Source: Erodium maritimum (lineage: Eukaryota; Streptophyta; Magnoliopsida; Geraniales; Geraniaceae). Taken from it: a stretch of 64,000 nucleotides of DNA. Below the pieces are notes generated by a model that had not been told where the DNA came from, did no database searches, and saw only the letters and a program-made list of their open reading frames with translations. Position 1 is the first letter of the stretch, and every line of letters starts with the position of its first letter. A program made the translations under genes and the position numbers. The stretch is taken from contig OY997588.1 of NCBI GenBank assembly GCA_963921825.1, positions 11,050,001 through 11,114,000 on the forward strand. The letters are read 5' to 3'. This document shows positions 1-13,829 of this stretch, piece after piece.

Positions 1-6
1 GAAGCC

Positions 7-1269
7 ATGGTGTTCGCCAAAGAGGCTAGCTCGTCCTCGCACACCCTCCCGACCGAGAACAGCGCGCTGCTCGGAAAATCGAACCAGCCACTGAGCTCCC
101 AGTTCAAGACCTTCGCCAACGTCTTCATCGCCATCGTCGGAGCCGGAGTCCTCGGCCTCCCCTACACCTTCAAGCGGACCGGATGGGTCTTCGGCTCTCT
201 CATGCTCTTCTCCGTCGCCGTCGTCACCTACCACTGCATGATGCTCCTCGTCCACACCCGCCGCAAGCTCGAACTGCTCCAAGGCTTCACCAAAATCAAC
301 TCCTTCGGCGATCTGGGCTTCACCGTCTGCGGCCCCTTGGGTCGCTTCGCCGTTGACCTCATGATCGTCCTCGCTCAGGCCGGCTTCTGCGTAAGCTACT
401 TCATCTTCATCGCCAACACAATAGCAAACATTTTCAATTCCGATCTCACAACTCGGATCCTGGGTATGACCCCCAAAGCCCTTTACATCTGGGGTTGCTT
501 CCCTTTCCAATTAGGGTTAAATTCGATCCCGACCCTGACCCATTTGGCCCCTCTCAGCATCTTCGCCGATGTAATCGATCTCGGAGCCATGGGTGTGGTG
601 ATGGTCGAGGATGTGACCGCCTTTCTCCAGAACAGGCCCGTACTCCAGGCCTTCGGTGGAATCAACACCTTCTTCTACGGCCTCGGCGTGGCTGTTTACG
701 CTTTCGAAGGCGTTGGGATGATCCTACCATTGGAATCAGAAGCCAAAAACAAAGACAAATTCGGCACAGTCCTGGCCTGGTGTATGGCCTTCATCGCCAC
801 ATTGTACGGGACCTTCGGTGTTCTGGGTTACTGCGCTTTCGGAGACGAGACCAAAGACATCATCACCACCAACTTCGGTCCCGGACTGGTCAGCACAATG
901 GTCCAGATAGGCCTCAGTGTGAACCTCTTCTTCTCGTTCCCTCTGATGATGAACCCTGTGTACGAAGTGGCCGAGAGGAGGCTGTGGGGCTCTCGGTACT
1001 GCCTCTGGCTGAGATGGGTCGTGGTGTTGGTTGTGTGCTTGGTGGCTCTGCTGGTGCCCAATTTTGCAGACTTCTTGTCCCTTGTTGGGAGCAGCGTGTG
1101 CTGTGCTCTGGGGTTCGTGTTGCCTGCTCTGTTTCATCTGCTGGTGTTCAAGGAGGAATTGGGTTGGCATGGCGTCGCTCTCGATGGAGTGATTGTGGTC
1201 CTTGGAGTGGTTGTGGCTGTGTCTGGTACCTATTCTTCACTCCTTGAGATCCTTGCACCTAAAGCTTGA
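7..1269 (+). CDS. AVT3: AVT3-type vacuolar amino acid transporter, intronless
   Basis: Single-exon protein of 420 aa in the amino acid/auxin permease (AAAP) superfamily. The first transmembrane segment carries the family signature GAGVLGLPYTF (about residues 46-56), and about ten further hydrophobic segments follow to the C-terminus. The short N-terminus with ENSALLG fits plant AVT3 proteins, which are reported to export neutral amino acids from the vacuole into the cytosol. The ATG at base 7 is followed immediately by a typical hydrophilic N-terminus, and the length matches the family, so the gene looks complete; its promoter lies off the window. The coding region is GC-rich relative to the AT-rich flank, as is usual for intronless plant genes. 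Which AVT3 paralogue it matches cannot be said without a tree. Confidence 0.9.
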   Translation: MVFAKEASSSSHTLPTENSALLGKSNQPLSSQFKTFANVFIAIVGAGVLGLPYTFKRTGWVFGSLMLFSVAVVTYHCMMLLVHTRRKLELLQGFTKINSFGDLGFTVCGPLGRFAVDLMIVLAQAGFCVSYFIFIANTIANIFNSDLTTRILGMTPKALYIWGCFPFQLGLNSIPTLTHLAPLSIFADVIDLGAMGVVMVEDVTAFLQNRPVLQAFGGINTFFYGLGVAVYAFEGVGMILPLESEAKNKDKFGTVLAWCMAFIATLYGTFGVLGYCAFGDETKDIITTNFGPGLVSTMVQIGLSVNLFFSFPLMMNPVYEVAERRLWGSRYCLWLRWVVVLVVCLVALLVPNFADFLSLVGSSVCCALGFVLPALFHLLVFKEELGWHGVALDGVIVVLGVVVAVSGTYSSLLEILAPKA

Positions 1270-6112
<4,843 letters not shown>

Positions 6113-6500
6113 ACAACAACCTTTACATTGTGGTGATTGTGAGAAGGGATCAAGGTGTCTTGATGTTGCAGGAAGCTCCATTTTGCATCCTCTCCCTCCA
6201 CCTGCATGACTATTCATTGTGATATAATTTTGTGTTTACATTTATAATAAGATTGATTTTTTTTATTAACTAAAATGTAACATAGTGACAAAATTTGTGA
6301 GAAAAGACATAATGTAGAGAAATTTCACTATGATGCCGGATTATTATTGATTTGTGTACTGCCTCATCATAATGTTTCTATAAATGCTAGTCTGCATGAG
6401 AATGGAGTCAAGTTTAACTAGTCATATGAACATGCTTGACTTTGACATGAGAACTGGGTTTGGGGTTTGTTGGGTCTGAGGCTGTCAACCATTTAAGTTA

Positions 6501-6939
6501 GGGTAAATTGCACTCAACTACCTTTCTGAATTACCCACAAGCACATAACCACTTATCATCATACAATATATACGTAAACATCAAAACAATTGTTTTTTTT
6601 CCTGTCACATTACCTACGTGAAAGTAAATTTTAAAATATCTAAAAACTACACTCGTGATTTGCTATTGTGATTTCAATTTGGTTACGTTTTCGAAATCCT
6701 CCACGGAATCATATTAAAATCAAGAGAAAAGGATTAGATTGAGTTTCTTTTGGATATTGTAAAATTTCAAGCTCATGTACAAGTCACATGACAATTTTTT
6801 TTGATGGTTTTCATCTATTCTGTTCTGTGTGATGATGACACGTGAAAATTCATAACATGGTCATTTTTGTGTAAAAGTTTGTGATACGGGTTTATGTACT
6901 TATGTTTAATTCATAAAGATAGTTATGTGTTATTTACCC
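6501..6939. repeat. Mutator-type MITE with 9-bp target duplication
   Basis: About 439 bp beginning GGGTAAATTGCACTCAACTACC and ending with the matching inverted end at TATTTACCC. Similarity between the two arms extends for about 60-100 bp. It is flanked by TTTAAGTTA (6492-6500) and TTTATGTTA (6940-6948), a 9-bp direct repeat with one mismatch, which is the size expected for Mutator-like transposition. It lies between the convergent SRPK gene and the minus-strand gene at 8539. No coding frame is seen. Confidence 0.7.
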
Positions 6940-6948
6940 TTTATGTTA

Positions 6949-8538
6949 ATTTCCTTGTATTCTTGTTAGCATTAGGAAGAATCTGAAATTCTCTACTTAT
7001 GAAATTAAATCATTCTGTACCATTTTCACCTAACATTTACACTCAATAAATGGGTGAGAAGAATGCCCCAACAGAAGAAACTTAGAATGTCTTTAATTAA
7101 CTGATTTGTCAGATGTTATGGATCTGTACGAAAATAACTAATTTTGTAGCTTCAGCCAAAAGTTTGTACTGAAAACTTACACAAATACCCACACAGCTAA
7201 GACTCGTCATAATAAACATTGAACTGCTAAGTTAAATTATATATCACATGGATATGGATCTGCTGCAAAAAACATGTTCTTAGTTCAGTTTGGTGAATAC
7301 TTGGATCTGGGACTGTTGACCACATCTCACTTCATTATCTAAAAGTCGCGGGTAAAGTGACGGAGATCTCATACTTAATTGTATGAGGTCGATGATTTCA
7401 ATCTCCATTCATATAATATGCTGATAAAAAAACATTTCATCGGTTGTTTAACTTCGAAGTCAAATGACAATGATTAAGCATCAAGCCTGTCTCCAGCCAA
7501 CCACAATTGAACTGCAACTTGTAATATCAGGCACAACAACCACCCTTCATTTCAACACTATATCTTAACAAACAAACAAACAAACAAAAACATGTTCTGA
7601 ATCCATACATAACCAATCTTGACAAAAAATAATTGCAACCAAAACAATAACCAACTTATACATAACACTATCCAACTCAATAGTTCTTATTTCTGATCAA
7701 ATATATATATGAATTCTGGCTTCCAAATGAACATACAACACGCCAAGCTCACCGGAAGTAGACTGCCTCTAACTTATTGCAAGAGAATTTGGGCCATACA
7801 TGCTATAATTACAACAAATTGAAAATGACAATAAAAAATGAAGTAACATTACCTAACAATTATTAATTGGTGTTTGCACATAAAAAAAAATTGGAAACCC
7901 ATCTAGGTCGGTACTATGTTTAGGTGGAGGAAGGCACAGGTAAAATAACTACATGATGAACGAAACTACACACTTCTTTGCCTTCACTAAGAATTGGTCC
8001 ATCCGATGCTCCAAAAATGACCTGCAGGAATATCTCTAGAGTATAAAAAATGCTTAGAGTCCCATTCATATGATAACAATTTGCCGATAATCACTCTCTA
8101 ATGAATATACACGTACATTATTTCTCATTAATATATTTATATGACAGAATTAAAAACTTAATTAAATTCTATTTGGTGTAGAACATATATAACTTTCAAA
8201 GTAAGAAGAGAACGAAAAATCATATGCCCAACTCGGAAATAAGAAAACTACAACAAAACGACATGAACATAGTAACATCCAAACTACTGCGCTATTTTCT
8301 TGTTGTATCCCATCTTTGTTATTGAGTAAAGCTTCGGACTGAAACTGAAAATGTGGGGGGTAGATGCAAACAAATAGACATGTAATGTACATATATAGTC
8401 AGATCAAGTTCATTACAAAGCCAGAAAAAATAAATTAAGACAAATCAAATAAAACCTTTCTATAAGAAAAGCATCATGAATCCTACCTCAACTATCAAAC
8501 TCTATTATGGCCGCATTTGCCACTGTAGGATCTGAACA
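6949..8538. other. Intergenic, AT-rich
   Basis: No coding signal found. Bases from about 8160 to 8538 are the likely 3' UTR of the minus-strand gene that ends at 8539. The rest is simple AT-rich sequence with short A and T runs and no recognised element. Confidence 0.4.
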
Positions 8539-9645
8539 TCATGATTGCACTGCTTTATTTTGTTTGACACATGCAGGTGCATTGGACTCCTGGCATTTCC
8601 ATGTTGAAGTAGCCTCGATTGGCATCACCCCATCAGCAGATGGCTCCATAGAAAACAATCTCATCTTGCTAGCATTAGGTTTATCAATGGACTTTCCGGG
8701 TAATGTGGAGCTTTTGACACTGTCTTCTTCCTTGGGATTTGACTGATCCCTAAAATTACAAATGCTTAAGGGCAACTTCTTTAGCTTCACTCTTCCCCTC
8801 TTTTTAGCAGACAAGCTCACATCTTCCAATGCTCTCTCCTTTGATTGACTTGTATCTGCTTCTCCATTATTCACATCTGATTGGTCATTACCTGTATGTA
8901 ATTTCATTACGTTATCATCTCCTCTAATCATGTATATCTCTTCTATGGAGCCCTCTGAGTCTATGTCTCCAGCCACTGTATGGCCATTGTTGTATAAGAA
9001 AGGTGGGTGTCCTCCCATAACTACACTTCCATTGGACACCCCGGTTCTTTCAGGAGGGTAGTACTTGGGCCTTTTATGTTTATGACTCCTTGATTCAGGA
9101 CTTGAAGAATTCTTTGAGATTCTCGGGGAGCTATTAATTGCACGATGCAACTTACGAGCCAACTCTTCATCCTTCTTAAAGTTCTCAACTGGCTGATGTT
9201 TTTTGTACAAGAGCTGAACTGGAACATGCTTCTTCAGCTTGTTCCTTTTCAGGCCCCTTTCTTTACCAGCTACCTCATCAGGCATAGAGGCAACCAATTC
9301 CAAAGCACTCTTGGCAGCAGCAACTGCTTTGGAAGCAATTACAGCCTTCTCCTCGGCTGCAGACCTTGCAATCTTTGCAGCCCTAGCTGCAGTAATAGCT
9401 GCAGATCGCGAGGCTTCCACAATCTCCTCAGGTGAGAGATTACGGTTATTTGAATGATAGCTCAACAAATGGTTAAGACGAGCATTGAATTCACTTGATG
9501 AAGGGCTGGAACTATCATTTGAAGCTTGAAGCTGGGCAACTTCTGCATCAGAACTCTGTTTCTTCAATCCAGCAAGCAGGCGCTTCCGAGGAGGCAAAAG
9601 AACATCAGAATCCAAGTGATTGATGTCACACATGTTTGCCTCCAT
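8539..9645 (-). CDS. Plant-specific basic, Ala-rich coiled-coil protein (function unknown)
   Basis: One coding exon, 368 aa. The ATG at 9645 is chosen because the frame further upstream has no ATG. The N-terminus has a basic patch PPRKRLLAGLKKQ, followed at about residues 75-115 by an alanine-rich, probably helical stretch with heptad-like spacing (EEIVEASRSAAITAARAAK). The remainder is Ser/Lys/Arg-rich with several nuclear-localisation-like clusters such as KRGRVKLKKL and HKHKRPKYY. I do not recognise a catalytic domain. By position between SRPK and MLH3 it corresponds, from memory, to Arabidopsis At4g35510, which has been labelled a PHD finger-like protein, but no PHD-type Cys/His spacing is visible here. 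Nuclear location is an inference. Confidence 0.8.
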   Translation of the reverse strand: MEANMCDINHLDSDVLLPPRKRLLAGLKKQSSDAEVAQLQASNDSSSPSSSEFNARLNHLLSYHSNNRNLSPEEIVEASRSAAITAARAAKIARSAAEEKAVIASKAVAAAKSALELVASMPDEVAGKERGLKRNKLKKHVPVQLLYKKHQPVENFKKDEELARKLHRAINSSPRISKNSSSPESRSHKHKRPKYYPPERTGVSNGSVVMGGHPPFLYNNGHTVAGDIDSEGSIEEIYMIRGDDNVMKLHTGNDQSDVNNGEADTSQSKERALEDVSLSAKKRGRVKLKKLPLSICNFRDQSNPKEEDSVKSSTLPGKSIDKPNASKMRLFSMEPSADGVMPIEATSTWKCQESNAPACVKQNKAVQS

Positions 9646-9660
9646 TATTCTCCCCCAAAT

Positions 9661-10600
9661 CACAAATTATCCTCTACATGGGGTAAAATGACTGCTGCCA
9701 CTATGTTCAAGCTAGAACAACCAGAAAAAAAAAATTATGATTTCAGTATTGAATTCTAATTAAAGCCTCATCACATCCAAGTACATTAGATTATATAAAT
9801 ACAATGCACCCAAATAACTGTCAATTAAGTAAAAATAAGTACTGAGTTTCAAGTCAAATTGGAACAGAGATCCAATACTTGAATCAAATTGAAATAATAA
9901 CAAATAATTTTCAGTTTAAATGAAACCCTAGAAATCAGCTCAAGCGATAACATTGCATTGCGATTAGAGCCAGAATTCAGAATTCAGGATCAAAGATCTT
10001 TGTATAACAGATATCAGACTTCAAAAACATACATAGAAAAATTGAAGATTAGAAAAACTAAATCTAATCAGTTGCTCAGTGATTCCCCCAACGTGAGAGA
10101 ACTCACAGTTCACAACGATTCAATCCAGAAACTGGCAATAGCATACAAAATTCAAATCGCAAGCCTGTAGATATAAGTAGATAGTCCAATTCTAAGCTCA
10201 CGAACACCAGATTCGGCAAGAAGCATATTAAAACATTGCCACGGTATCTAGATGATCATCAAAAATCAGAGAATTGGAAAGTTACGAGGCGAATCTAAGC
10301 TGGATTCACTAGAATTATACAAATCCAATCAAGTCCACGGCTTTTAACAGCTTGGACCGTGAAGCTGGAGAACAAAATATGATCCAAAAGCCATGGCGAT
10401 GAGCGCAACAAAAACACACACAAGTACCTGATGATTCTGTGTATTGCCTGAACTCGGAAGAGAATCACGGAAATGGATAAATGGAGAGAGGAACGGCGAA
10501 ACTTCTCGAAATTAGGGTTTTGATAGAGAGAAGGACGACGACGAAATCCAGGTGAGGTGGAGACGAAAAAATTGAAGACGGTTTTGATATATATATCGTG
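9661..10600 (-). promoter_or_regulatory. 5' UTR intron, leader exon and TATA box of the gene ending at 8539
   Basis: On the minus strand a donor CAG|GTACTTG lies at about 10427 and an acceptor TGTAG near 9668, predicting an intron of about 760 bp in the 5' UTR just before the coding exon. Upstream of the leader exon is TATATATAT at 10588-10596, a good TATA box for the minus strand, placing the start of transcription near 10555-10565. These are sequence-based predictions without transcript support. Confidence 0.5.
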
Positions 10601-10758
10601 TCAGAGAATTTTTATTGGTTTCTGAAGTTACGCAACTCCCATGTAACAGTAACACTAACACTCCCCTTTCTTTATTTAATTTTACTCCCATTTCACCATT
10701 TTTAATTAATGCCTTCATTTTGTTTATCATATTACATCTATAATTTAGTCGATGGAGT

Positions 10759-11873
10759 TTCTTTTTTTATTAGCAAAACAAGGTTTAAACTAAAATCTCT
10801 TATGAGGAGAAAGAGGAATACAGGATGACGGTAGTCTAACTATAATTTTAAAAGTCGAGCATTGATATGATAGTTCAGCCTCAAGACAGTCCCAACAAAA
10901 GATAAAAGCAATATTATAAAAAGCACCTTAACATCCCAACTTGGGAGCAAACCTAACAACAAAGGTCTAAAAATCAGATTTTAAAATTATGAAGAACAAA
11001 ACAAGAAAAAGTAAAAGGTCTAACACCCTGATTTTACAACCATGAAACGCAGAAGATAAAAAGATCTTTAACCCTGATTTACCATGAAGCTCAAACTATA
11101 CTTATTAATACTCAATCCAATACTTGAGATTTAAAGTTACGCTGTCTCATTAGGACCAATATCCTCTAAATATAGAGAATACATGAATCACTAACAAGCC
11201 GGCAGTTAGTACTACAATCGAAGGAAACAGATCTATTGGTATAAATCAGCGGAAATCACTAAACCCTAAATCGAATCAGAAGGAGATCAACCAGAAGGAA
11301 TAATTGCCTAAGCTACTCAACGGCGGTCAACACCTATAAACCGACGAGCCATTATCACCGAAGTGAAAGAAAAGCGAAGATAACCAAACAGAGACAATAA
11401 AAGGACAGTGCGGGAACCACAACACTTAAGCGAAGGAAAGGGAGAATAAAAAAACCTCACATGAACAAGATGAACACCGGAATAAAGCACCACCAAGCTA
11501 AAAACTACTACCAACTAGGAGGCACTACTCGAAAAGAATCACTACGATATGCAACCAAGAAGGTCGAGAAGCGCGTCCCACGCTAAATCCTAGACGAGTC
11601 CCTAGAGTCACTTTGTAAAAAGAGAGGAAGCAGCCGCAGAGCGAAGAACAAGAGCTCTAAAGCGACCCAACCAGATCCGCTACAATCAACAAGAAAATAA
11701 TCCCACACCGGATGAAGATCGAACCACCGGAAACAGAGTCAAGGACGAGACCAAGACCACGGGACCTAAAGGCCAGTAACAAGGACTAGTTCGTCTCGTC
11801 ATTGTTGAGCACCCAAGCTACGCCATTGATTGGTCTTGTCGACCTCGTCGTCGTTCCTCTCAGGCATCATCTC
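10759..11873 (-). mobile_element. LINE-like 3' end fragment
   Basis: Read on the minus strand this stretch ends in TTTGCTAATAAAAAAA at about 10770-10761, a LINE-style tail. It shares a series of blocks in the same order with 39010-39640: GTTCAGCCTCA, ACCCTGATTTT with CCATGAA, CTAACAAGCCGGC, and CTAAACCCTAAATCGAA. The second copy belongs to a LINE with RNase H coding remnants, so this one is probably the 3' UTR of the same family, 5'-truncated. No coding sequence was recognised. Confidence 0.55.
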
Positions 11874-12660
11874 TGTCACGCCCCAAATCCGGTTTTGATC
11901 GGACTCGAGACGTGAACTGGTAAAATAATTTAAACAATAAATAAAAAAGAATTTAATAATACAATCTTCGCAAAAACTTAAATTCAATTCAAAAATTAGG
12001 ATTCAAATGCTCAAACCAACAGAATAGCAGGAAATGTAGTTTAGTACAAATACGGTACGTCTCTAAAACATAAAATCTCCCGAAGCCTCAAGGAGCTCCC
12101 GAGCCCTGAGAGCACCTCTAGGTCTACTCATCAAGGAAACCTGTACAAACAGTAAACAAGAAGGGGGTGAGCTTACGCTCATTAGGAAAAAACAGTAAAG
12201 TAAAGGAACCCCCGTTTTAACAATAAAACCGATTAGTACAATTATCCAACAGACACTAATTAAAGATCAACAAGAATTACAATACTTTAAAGAAGGTGAC
12301 ACTAAAAAAAATCAACGGAAATATAACAAATATACCAAAGAGATCGAATAAAGAAACACACAAATACCGAAATACTGAATATCAAATCCCAAGACTCTGA
12401 TCTGTACACTGACTTGTATATCATATCAGATTGCCCATCGGTCCAGAGGAGACACATGCCGTTAGGACTTCCGGAAACATTCCCTAGGAACACATATCGT
12501 CGGAGGTCCCGGAAATGTCTCCAAAGGACCACAGATCATCGGGGCGAAACCAGTAATACTCCCTCGGGGTGCGGTCCCTCCACTTGTAGCTCCTCAACTG
12601 GTCGCGTGTTGGACGAGATCTCTTGTGGCTCTCGCGGACGCGATGTAAACCATCCGAATT
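11874..12660 (-). mobile_element. Old gypsy LTR relic, related to the element at 48969-59768
   Basis: It begins TGTCACGCCCCAAATCCGG, the terminal sequence of the long LTRs at 48969 and 57503, and follows them in order through GACTCGAGACGTGA, GAGCTTACGCTCA and a GGTCCAGAGGA block near 12440. Similarity is clear but much lower than between the two LTRs of the big element, so this is an older, separate insertion. The far end of the LTR is not recognisable and no internal region is attached. Orientation is inferred from that element. Confidence 0.6.
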
Positions 12661-12680
12661 CGGCGTGGGGGTGGCGGCGG

Positions 12681-13015
12681 CGCGCCGGTCAGGCCGGAGC
12701 TTGTGTTGTGGTGGCTGAACGGGATCGAATGGCCCGTGGTCGAGGCTGCAAATCGTGTTTCATGGTTCCCGGAGGAGTGGCAGGCGACGGCGGCGCGCTG
12801 GTCAGGCCGGAGCTTGTGTTGTGGTGGCTGAACGGGATCGAATGGCCCGTGGTCGAGGCTGCAACTCGTGTTTCATGGTTCCCGGAGGAGTGGCAGGCGA
12901 CGGCGGCGCGCTGGTCAGGCCGGAGCTTGTGTTGTGGTGGCTGAACGGGATCGAATGACCCGTGGTCGAGGCTGCAACTCGTGTTTCATGGTTCCCGGAG
13001 GAGTGGCAGGCGACG
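12681..13015. repeat. 113-bp GC-rich tandem repeat, 3 copies
   Basis: Three near-identical units begin at 12681, 12794 and 12907, each opening CGCGC(C/T)GGTCAGGCCGGAGC and containing GTTTCATGGTTCCCGG. Period is exactly 113 bp. Because 113 is not a multiple of three, the same sequence is read in successive frames, which creates overlapping open frames on both strands that are unlikely to be genes. It adjoins the LTR relic and may be its expanded GC-rich internal part. Confidence 0.85.
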
Positions 13016-13697
13016 ACCTGATGCCTAGAGTCGCCGGATTCGCGAGGAACGGCGATGCATGGTGGACGGGGACAATGGTTGTATTTGTAGTAGGTTCGAC
13101 GGTCTATTCGATGGCCATGATTATGGAGGGAGTGACCATGGCTGCGATGACTGTGGTAGAAGAAGAAGAAGACGGCAGGAAGGGGATAGGTTCGACGGGG
13201 ATAAGGGTTGGACGGAGGCGACGTGGTGGTTTGTCGGGGACGAGGGTTGGGCGGCGGCAGCTTCATGGTGGGCTAGGCGGCGGCGGCGTGGAATAACCCT
13301 AGGGTTCTAAGCTTTTTTCAAGCGTTATTCAGAGCTTTTTTCCAGCGAGGTACATATGTTCAAGTGTGTCACTTTAATTATAGTTTGAGTTTGTTCCATT
13401 TGTTGTGTGTATAATAGGGGCACTATCATAAGTTTTTACTAAAATATTTGGATCTTTTTATCTCGTAGATCCAATTATCCATATTTTTTAGAGGTCTTGA
13501 TGATAAAAATAAATTTGTGTAGTATTTAATAAAAATATAGAATCCTCTCAAAATTTTTTTATAGAATATCAATTATACTTCATATGGGTTTATCTCTATA
13601 GTTTTTTTTTTTGAGGTGTCTCTATAGTTGATTATATGGGTACAACTCATAATCGGGTTATATTAGATATCAATTTCTATTAGGATTTGGATGGAAA
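13016..13697. other. GC-rich tail then AT-rich intergenic DNA
   Basis: To about 13300 the GC-rich, GGCGG-containing sequence continues, resembling in composition the GC-rich segment of the long LTRs. After that it becomes AT-rich. No gene recognised. Confidence 0.35.
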
Positions 13698-13765
13698 TTA
13701 ACATCCGTTTTCATTCATAATAGGACTTGTATTAACATCCGTTTTCATTCATAATAGGACTTGTA
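13698..13765. repeat. 34-bp tandem duplication upstream of the subtilase
   Basis: The block starting TTAACATCCGTTTTCATTC and ending GGACTTGTA occurs twice in tandem (13698-13731 and 13732-13765), apparently identical. It ends about 8 bp before the TATA box of the subtilase gene, so it duplicates proximal promoter sequence. Confidence 0.85.
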
Positions 13766-13773
13766 TTCGCACC

Positions 13774-13783
13774 TTTATATATA
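13774..13783 (+). promoter_or_regulatory. TATA box of subtilase gene
   Basis: TTTATATATA lies about 50 bp before the predicted ATG at 13830, giving a short leader of about 20-25 nt if transcription starts at the usual distance. Confidence 0.6.
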
Positions 13784-13829
13784 GAACACGTCAATCCATG
13801 CACAATGTGTACCAATCAGCCTTAGTTCC

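Noticed and set aside
495-1247. Long out-of-phase frame inside the AVT3 gene
   Set aside because: It is a shadow of the GC-rich transporter coding sequence; composition is Arg/Pro-rich with no domain.
12414-13310. Overlapping open frames on both strands that could be read as a Gly/Arg-rich gene
   Set aside because: They come from the 113-bp tandem repeat read in different frames, contain no known domain and adjoin LTR debris.
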